Shown one piece after another: positions 48,322 through 52,432 of a DNA stretch of 52,432 nt. The notes under the pieces were generated by a model. The model worked only from the letters and a program-made list of their open reading frames with translations, was not told the DNA's origin and ran no database searches. Numbering within the stretch: the stretch's first letter is position 1; each line of letters starts with the position of its first letter. Origin of the DNA: a virus; the IMG/VR virus record IMGVR_UViG_3300010885_027343, positions 1-52,432 of that record; one strand, given 5' to 3'. The position numbers were made by a program, and so were the translations under genes.

Positions 48322-48677
48322 TGAAATGGTTTAGACGAATTGTTTGGCGAATGACCAAACGTGCCTGGGAAGACAATGACGAGTTCGAACATGAACAACA
48401 GCACAAAATATCAAGTAATTCACATTCAGTTTCTGTGCGGCGTAGTCGTGGCAATCTGTCAAGAATGTTTGATGAAGCTGATTCGGAACCTGCTCGACTA
48501 CGTGCATCAAGTATGAACTTTAGACTGTATGCCTGTGTTGGTGGACACATACTTGAAACTTCTATCTATAATGAAAAAGACGATGAAACTGATCATACCT
48601 TGTATATGATCAAAGACGATGAGGATTTTGCCAAACAAGTATCACAATCTATTATGTTGGAGATGATGAAACGATGA
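48321..48677 (+). CDS. Small phage protein, paralogue of the next gene
   Basis: A 118-residue protein with a basic N-terminus (MKWFRRIVWRMTKRAWED) and a C-terminal domain FRLYACVGGHILETSIYNEK...TLYMIKDDEDFAKQVSQSI. The C-terminal domain aligns with FDVHTAHGGYVIKV...MYVVSDDQDLGQELGKI of the next protein, so the two are tandem paralogues. No function is recognised. Confidence 0.55.
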   Translation: MKWFRRIVWRMTKRAWEDNDEFEHEQQHKISSNSHSVSVRRSRGNLSRMFDEADSEPARLRASSMNFRLYACVGGHILETSIYNEKDDETDHTLYMIKDDEDFAKQVSQSIMLEMMKR

Positions 48678-48940
48678 GTAATTATAATATGTCTGCAACA
48701 GCAGTTGGTCCGTTGACTATGGGACAGATATCACCAATTGACATCGGAGGTTACTCTGACAAATCTAAATTACCTAATAAAAAAATATCCTTTGATGTAC
48801 ATACTGCACACGGTGGTTATGTTATTAAAGTGTCAAAGGGATACGGTGCAGAAGATGATATGTATGTTGTCTCAGATGATCAAGACCTAGGCCAAGAACT
48901 TGGTAAAATTGTTACACATCACACACTGGCAAAAGAATGA
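48674..48940 (+). CDS. Small phage protein, paralogue of the previous gene
   Basis: An 88-residue protein: a short variable N-terminus, then ISFDVHTAHGGYVIKVSKG and MYVVSDDQDLGQELGKIVTHH. This two-part domain (GGYVIE-type strand, then YVV.D..DLG helix) is shared with the previous gene and loosely with the small protein at 39250. It overlaps neighbours by 4 nt on both sides. Function unknown. Confidence 0.55.
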   Translation: MSNYNMSATAVGPLTMGQISPIDIGGYSDKSKLPNKKISFDVHTAHGGYVIKVSKGYGAEDDMYVVSDDQDLGQELGKIVTHHTLAKE

Positions 48941-49413
48941 TAAACGAACGAATTGCAAAACCTGTTGTTAAAGATAAATTCTGGGTAGTCGAAGATCAAG
49001 GACAAAAGATTGCTACCATCCAAGCACGTAACGATGGGGGTTTTGTTTACGTACACGACGATTTAAGAGAATACTTTCCATCAGTGAAAATTCTAAAACA
49101 AAAGTATCAGATTAAATTTTCCACTGTTGATAAAAATAAAACAAAAACTAATAATACAGTGTATGATTATCCAGTAACTGGGCGAGTGTACAATCAAGTA
49201 TTCGATATCCTAAGACGATTACCTATCTATACTAAAACACCCAAGAGTAAAAGTTTTTTCTGTGCAGGATATTACCTAATAGAATTAAACAATGCATGGA
49301 CCGTACAATACTGTCCAAAAAATATTACCTTGTGTAGATACGACTTTGTTGGACCATACAAAAGTGAAGAAGAAGTTAACCAAGTGTTAAAGGAAAAAAA
49401 TGCAAAATATTAG
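48937..49413 (+). CDS. Phage protein of unknown function
   Basis: A 158-residue basic protein. FWVVEDQGQKIATIQARNDGGFVYVHDD and the C-terminal DFVGPYKSEEEVNQVLKEKN suggest a small alpha/beta domain. It has no catalytic motif. Coupled by 4-nt and 14-nt overlaps to its neighbours. It is of a type widely found, unnamed, in T4-like phages of aquatic bacteria. Confidence 0.55.
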   Translation: MINERIAKPVVKDKFWVVEDQGQKIATIQARNDGGFVYVHDDLREYFPSVKILKQKYQIKFSTVDKNKTKTNNTVYDYPVTGRVYNQVFDILRRLPIYTKTPKSKSFFCAGYYLIELNNAWTVQYCPKNITLCRYDFVGPYKSEEEVNQVLKEKNAKY

Positions 49414-49615
49414 TCTAGCAATTCAAAACTTCAACAATCGTGTCAAGCAAATGAATCAAAGTGGTAGTAAACAACTTGTACTTAACATTGATGAAGCTCG
49501 TAATTTGCACTCGGATATATATGCTTTACTGGCCAATTTGGCAGAAGCAGTATCTACTCCTAGAAATACAGAAGAACCAGTCACACCCGGACTCGATGGC
49601 GGGGGCTTTAAGTAA
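49400..49615 (+). CDS. Small phage protein of unknown function
   Basis: A 71-residue protein (MQNISLAIQNFNNRVKQMNQSGSKQLVLNIDEARNLHSDIYALLANL...): a helical body and an acidic, flexible C-terminus ending DGGGFK. The helical body resembles short coiled-coil proteins that recur in T4-like phages. AAAGGAAAAA precedes the ATG. It overlaps the previous gene by 14 nt. Confidence 0.55.
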   Translation: MQNISLAIQNFNNRVKQMNQSGSKQLVLNIDEARNLHSDIYALLANLAEAVSTPRNTEEPVTPGLDGGGFK

Positions 49616-49633
49616 TCTACGCCGTTTAAAGTC

Positions 49634-49640
49634 ATAAATA
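49634..49640 (+). promoter_or_regulatory. T4-type late promoter motif
   Basis: CATAAATACAC, 22 nt before the ATG at 49663. A start about 6 nt downstream leaves a 16-nt leader with AAGGAAAG. No masking hairpin is visible at this site. Confidence 0.5.
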
Positions 49641-49662
49641 CACAGTTCAAGGAAAGTCTACG

Positions 49663-49950
49663 ATGTCCAGACCTAAACCAACAGTGTTGTTAGAACACGT
49701 TAATAAAACTAACTTCAAGAGCGATCAGGTATTAAGCAGCGAAGGAATCTGGGCGGTTTTCTACGACAATAAACCCATTAATCTTAAAACTCATAATATT
49801 CTATTGCACTATCCTGGTCCAAAATACAAAAAGGTCTCTTTTAGTAATAGCGGACATGCTATCAATCTTTGCAAAAAACTTAACACATTGTTCAAGACCG
49901 ATAAATTCACCGTGGTCTTAATGAAACAAGGTGACCAAATCTACCCTTAA
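49663..49950 (+). CDS. Conserved phage protein of unknown function
   Basis: A 95-residue basic protein: GIWAVFYDNKPINLKTHNIL, KYKKVSFSNSGHAINLCKKL and TDKFTVVLM. The FYdxKPxxLK and KYKKxSFxNxGHAxNLxxxLN pattern recurs in T4-like phages without known role. AAGG lies 9 nt before the ATG. It overlaps the following gene by 20 nt. Confidence 0.6.
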   Translation: MSRPKPTVLLEHVNKTNFKSDQVLSSEGIWAVFYDNKPINLKTHNILLHYPGPKYKKVSFSNSGHAINLCKKLNTLFKTDKFTVVLMKQGDQIYP

Positions 49951-50296
49951 TCAATCGCATTATACTCGTGTCTTTTTAGAAGCTGCGGGTATAGGAATGG
50001 ACAACTTTGAGTATTATCGTCGGGATTGGTGGTTTAATCATACTGTTCCCGCCAATCTCAGACTAAGCAAATCCGGCATCGTGTTTGTTGAAAAGTATGC
50101 CAAAATTACAACGTATCAAATTGAACTTGCCAACCCATTACTAAGCAGAACATTCGTACAATTGTCACGCCTGTTTACTTGTCCTTACTATATTAAAAAA
50201 AATAATAAAATTGTATTACTTGGAGAAGAAGAAACTGTGTTGCTAAGTTTGCATGCCAACAATCTACAGCAATATTTGGATAACTTGCAACTTTAG
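49931..50296 (+). CDS. Conserved phage protein of unknown function
   Basis: A 121-residue protein, GTG start at 49931; an internal ATG at 49997 is a possible alternative. RRDWWFNHTVPANLRLSKSGIVFV, ELANPLLSRTFVQLSRLFTC and CPYYIKKNNKIVLLGEEETVLL resemble a small domain seen in many T4-like phages, with no function. It is the last gene before a strong promoter at 50303. Confidence 0.55.
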   Translation: MTKSTLNQSHYTRVFLEAAGIGMDNFEYYRRDWWFNHTVPANLRLSKSGIVFVEKYAKITTYQIELANPLLSRTFVQLSRLFTCPYYIKKNNKIVLLGEEETVLLSLHANNLQQYLDNLQL

Positions 50297-50302
50297 CAAC
50301 GG

Positions 50303-50361
50303 TTGACAGTAATTTTCTTTTTTTATATACTACACTTCTTTAAATAACTTCATTAAAGGAG
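50303..50361 (+). promoter_or_regulatory. Sigma70-like promoter, late motif and masking hairpin in series
   Basis: TTGACA (50303-50308), a 17-bp spacer and TATACT (50326-50331) predict a start near 50338. From there CTTTAA (50338-50343) can pair with TTAAAG (50353-50358), covering part of the AAAGGAG ribosome site. The late-type motif TTTAAATA (50339-50346) overlaps the left arm; RNA begun about 50352 lacks it. Early RNA would thus be masked and late RNA open. Confidence 0.6.
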
Positions 50362-50366
50362 TAGCA

Positions 50367-51539
50367 ATGTCTGCGGATAATGTAAATCAATTGCGTACAG
50401 TGGTTCGAGGAGCAAATCCTTTTGCTCCTATTGCAAAAATTAAAAATCAACAGTTGTCAAATAAAAAAGGCAAATACGAAGCATTGCCACAACGAGCACA
50501 ACCGTTAATTGCTTCTTCTAAAATTCAAGAAGCAATTAATATTCTGAAACAACGACTAAACGGTGAAGTATATATTCAAGAACATTTTGGACGTCTGATG
50601 GAAGTTGATGAAAGTTTAATTGACATCAATATTGATATACAAAGGTTTTTGGAAGAACTTCATATTGCTGATAATATTATTACTTTATTTGATCCGCGTA
50701 TTATGCAACCTCTTAATGTTATCTTTATTAAAGAGACTGGACGTTACAGTTCATGGGAGGGGCAACAAAGTGGTACAGCGTTTTATCTCATGAAACATTT
50801 TGGATTAATTGCACCTGGTACTAAGATTCAATGTAAGGTAGTTGACGACGATCTTGTTGTGCCAGGAAGCACTGATGTTGGAGAAGCTGTTGGTAATTAT
50901 GGATTTAGACGGCTTGGCGGCAGTGGTCGTAAATCTATTGATGCTTTCTTTGTCCATCGTAGTCGTGTTAACGGCAAAAGACTTTACGGATCAAATTTGA
51001 CCGAAGATGTACAGAGCCACGAGTTACAAGAGATACTAGAGAAAAATAATATGTTTCCTGCTCCTGCAGTAGAAGCAAAAGGTCAGCAGGCACAGCCAGG
51101 AATGGTTACTTATATTACTGGTGTAAACAATATCGGACATCACGGTGCAGAAACAGAAGAAATCTTTGAAATGGGTAAGGAAGATTTACAATGGGCACTA
51201 AACTGGCATAATACTTATTTTGCTAACGAAAAAGGTGTTGATGGTGGTTTTATTCTTGCATTTGGTCGTTTAAGTGCAGAAGCTCGTGATGAGAATGTTG
51301 AACTTACTCCCGAACTTGAACTTGATTTATATAATCATATTCGTGCTACTTACGGAAGCCCAAAAGGATTTCATGCAGACTGCAAAACTAGACTCAAGAA
51401 ATTTCAAATTGCAAATAATCTTAAAGATTCCTGGTCTGATTCCTGTCTTACTCCTATTTTAATTATTGATTATCTAAATGCGGGCGGACAATGTGCTGTT
51501 CCTCAAGTGAAAGGCATGACAACATATGGTGGAATCTAA
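50367..51539 (+). CDS. Phage protein, possibly ParB/sulfiredoxin-like N-terminal part
   Basis: A 390-residue protein. Residues 90-160 (ITLFDPRIMQPLNVIFIKE, GRYSSWEGQQSGTAFYLM) resemble the ParB/sulfiredoxin fold in which a residue pair 'D..R...P..V' and 'y...dGqh...a' lines the nucleotide site. The C-terminal half (ITGVNNIGHHGAETEEIF...) is of unknown type. Function unknown; DNA binding or CTP-dependent switching would follow if the ParB call holds. AAAGGAG precedes the ATG. Confidence 0.5.
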   Translation: MSADNVNQLRTVVRGANPFAPIAKIKNQQLSNKKGKYEALPQRAQPLIASSKIQEAINILKQRLNGEVYIQEHFGRLMEVDESLIDINIDIQRFLEELHIADNIITLFDPRIMQPLNVIFIKETGRYSSWEGQQSGTAFYLMKHFGLIAPGTKIQCKVVDDDLVVPGSTDVGEAVGNYGFRRLGGSGRKSIDAFFVHRSRVNGKRLYGSNLTEDVQSHELQEILEKNNMFPAPAVEAKGQQAQPGMVTYITGVNNIGHHGAETEEIFEMGKEDLQWALNWHNTYFANEKGVDGGFILAFGRLSAEARDENVELTPELELDLYNHIRATYGSPKGFHADCKTRLKKFQIANNLKDSWSDSCLTPILIIDYLNAGGQCAVPQVKGMTTYGGI

Positions 51540-51897
51540 TTTAGATTATTACTTTTACCTTTGGCGTAATCGGATTGTGCTAGATGATGATCTTATAGTC
51601 ACTCGAACCTGTTTCGGAATTACTGGCAATCCGTTTGGCCCAAACGGTCGTCTCAACGGATACGAAGGACACAACGGAAAATTAATTCAGTTTGCAGATA
51701 TGTGGATTGGTCCAAAACGTCCTATTAAAGATCTTGAAGACCATATAAAGGCAGAATTCTATGATTATGCAGTCACGGGCCATTTAGGATTTAGATACGA
51801 ATGGATAAACGAAGAAGTCGAGTACGATCAAATTAAATCTTGGGTAGAGTGGGAAGTTAGTGGACATCCAAGCATTAGCAAATATGTAATAGTGTAA
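51526..51897 (+). CDS. Phage protein of unknown function
   Basis: A 123-residue acidic protein (MVESNLDYYFYLWRNRIVLDDDLIVTRTCFG...). GNPFGPNGRLNGYEGHNGK is a Gly/Asn-rich loop; the C-terminal half is a helix-strand mix (KAEFYDYAVTGHLGFRYEWI). No family is recognised. It overlaps the previous gene by 14 nt and ends before a tandem promoter region. Confidence 0.5.
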   Translation: MVESNLDYYFYLWRNRIVLDDDLIVTRTCFGITGNPFGPNGRLNGYEGHNGKLIQFADMWIGPKRPIKDLEDHIKAEFYDYAVTGHLGFRYEWINEEVEYDQIKSWVEWEVSGHPSISKYVIV

Positions 51898-51909
51898 AAT
51901 TAACAACCG

Positions 51910-51938
51910 TTGACCAAAAATGCCCGTTTTGCTATAAT
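51910..51938 (+). promoter_or_regulatory. Sigma70-like promoter, first of a duplicated pair
   Basis: TTGACC (51910-51915), a 17-bp spacer and TATAAT (51933-51938). The 34-nt stretch 51905-51938 is almost identical to 51991-52024. AATGCCCG (51919-51926) in the spacer and CGGGCATT (51954-51961) downstream form an inverted repeat, which could terminate or hinder RNA arriving from upstream. Confidence 0.7.
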
Positions 51939-51995
51939 AATAGAGTAGTAAAGCGGGCATTGCTTTTGTAGCAACTAGTTGTTAAAAAGTAACCG

Positions 51996-52024
51996 TTGCA
52001 CATAATTCCCCGTTTTGCTATAAT
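51996..52024 (+). promoter_or_regulatory. Sigma70-like promoter, second of a duplicated pair
   Basis: TTGCAC (51996-52001), a 17-bp spacer and TATAAT (52019-52024). Start near 52031, giving a 24-nt leader with AAGGAG before the ATG at 52055. The spacer half CCCGTTTTGC next to the -10 is identical in the upstream copy. Confidence 0.7.
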
Positions 52025-52054
52025 GTTTGTACGTTAACTAATAAGGAGTCGTAA

Positions 52055-52432
52055 ATGTCTAAACTTTTTACTTTTGCCGGCACTTGTACAGAAAAAGGCG
52101 CTACTGTTTACAAATTTGCTAACGACGCTAAACGTGCCAAAGCATTAGAGCGTTTTGGTTGCACAGATGTTAACATGATTGAGCTGCCGTTTGCAATGGG
52201 TAAAGAAGCGGCTGTTGATTATCTTGGTACACAAGGCATTACAGCAGGCAAAATGCCCCGTGTTGCTAAAACTGCAACTGTTGCTAAAGTAGCAAAGGTT
52301 GCTAAAACTGCAACTGTTGTTAAAACGGCAAAGCGTGTTGGCGACAAGCCGCGCAAAAATCAAAGCCCAGAGGATTTTGCTATTGCATGGTTTGCAGACA
52401 AAGAAGCTCGCGTTAATGCAAAATTTGGATTC
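52055..52432 (+). CDS. Small phage protein with Ala/Thr/Val/Lys repeats (cut by window edge)
   Basis: At least 126 residues: a globular start (MSKLFTFAGTCTEKGATVYKF, then ERFGCTDVNMIELPFAMGKEAA) followed by a repeat region of VAKTATVAKVAK type and a basic segment (KRVGDKPRKNQSPEDF). The repeat is visible in the DNA as copies of GTTGCTAAAACTGCAACT (52261 and 52299). Two strong promoters upstream suggest high early expression. AAGGAG lies 8 nt before the ATG. Function unknown. Confidence 0.6.
   Translation, partial: MSKLFTFAGTCTEKGATVYKFANDAKRAKALERFGCTDVNMIELPFAMGKEAAVDYLGTQGITAGKMPRVAKTATVAKVAKVAKTATVVKTAKRVGDKPRKNQSPEDFAIAWFADKEARVNAKFGF

Noticed and set aside
1-52432. CRISPR array
   Set aside because: No regularly spaced direct repeats were seen; the only tandem repeats are coding ones at 12020-12120 and 52261-52340.

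Overview
The window looks like part of the genome of a large T4-superfamily tailed phage (myovirus), probably aquatic and infecting a Gram-negative host. The evidence is a set of T4-type core genes: family B DNA polymerase (gp43-like), sliding clamp (gp45-like), DsbA-like DNA-binding protein, RNase H/5'-3' exonuclease and PhoH. It also has a spanin pair, many lipoproteins, almost unbroken gene packing with ATGA/TAATG overlaps, moderately AT-rich DNA and homing endonucleases. No terminase, capsid or tail genes, tRNAs or CRISPR arrays were seen. Nearly everything is on the + strand. The exceptions are phoH, one methyltransferase and a GIY-YIG endonuclease.

Layout. 0-4.8 kb: phoH, a methyltransferase, two sulfotransferase-like P-loop proteins, a ferritin-like protein, a class I glutamine amidotransferase and two phage proteins of unknown role. 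4.8-7.8 kb: lysis and envelope cassette (i-spanin, o-spanin, GH19 endolysin, holin candidate, small lipoproteins). 7.9-11.1 kb: DnaJ and a ClpA-like unfoldase. 11-20.7 kb: a glycosyltransferase, then a block of proteins whose N-termini resemble the T4 capsid-targeting/prohead-protease signal (NMN adenylyltransferase-like, cysteine-module and pterin-dehydratase-like proteins), ending with Dps and a terminator. 20.7-23.6 kb: hydrolase, a GC-rich structured RNA element, an unknown protein and a radical SAM enzyme. 23.6-28.6 kb: dsbA, DNA polymerase, methyltransferase, sliding clamp. 28.6-32 kb: three tandem sulfotransferase-like paralogues and DpdA. 32-38 kb: conserved phage proteins, an HNH nuclease, then a 2OG-oxygenase, glycosyltransferase, epimerase and half-length aminotransferase cassette. 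38-45 kb: folE, phosphoribosyltransferase, B12-type radical SAM, queD, queE. 45-52.4 kb: SGNH hydrolase, GIY-YIG endonuclease, exonuclease and many small conserved phage genes.

How the genes work together. FolE, QueD and QueE make 7-carboxy-7-deazaguanine from GTP, and the phage DpdA can exchange a deazaguanine into DNA, so this phage probably carries 7-deazaguanine-modified DNA. QueC is not in the window. The oxygenase, glycosyltransferase, epimerase and sulfotransferase genes may build further decorations on DNA, virion or host glycans (inference).

Regulation. Sigma70-like promoters (TTGAC, 17 bp, TATAAT) precede replication genes, several with the -10 box only 5-6 nt before the ATG, which predicts leaderless mRNAs. 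T4-like late motifs (ATAAATA) precede other genes. At several of these genes the promoter lies inside a hairpin that masks the ribosome site or start codon, so that only transcripts starting at the local promoter should be translatable, as known for T4 gene e. I regard this repeated architecture, the GC-rich RNA element at 21.5 kb and the capsid-targeting-like protein block as the most interesting parts. All calls come from reading the sequence; no database search was made.
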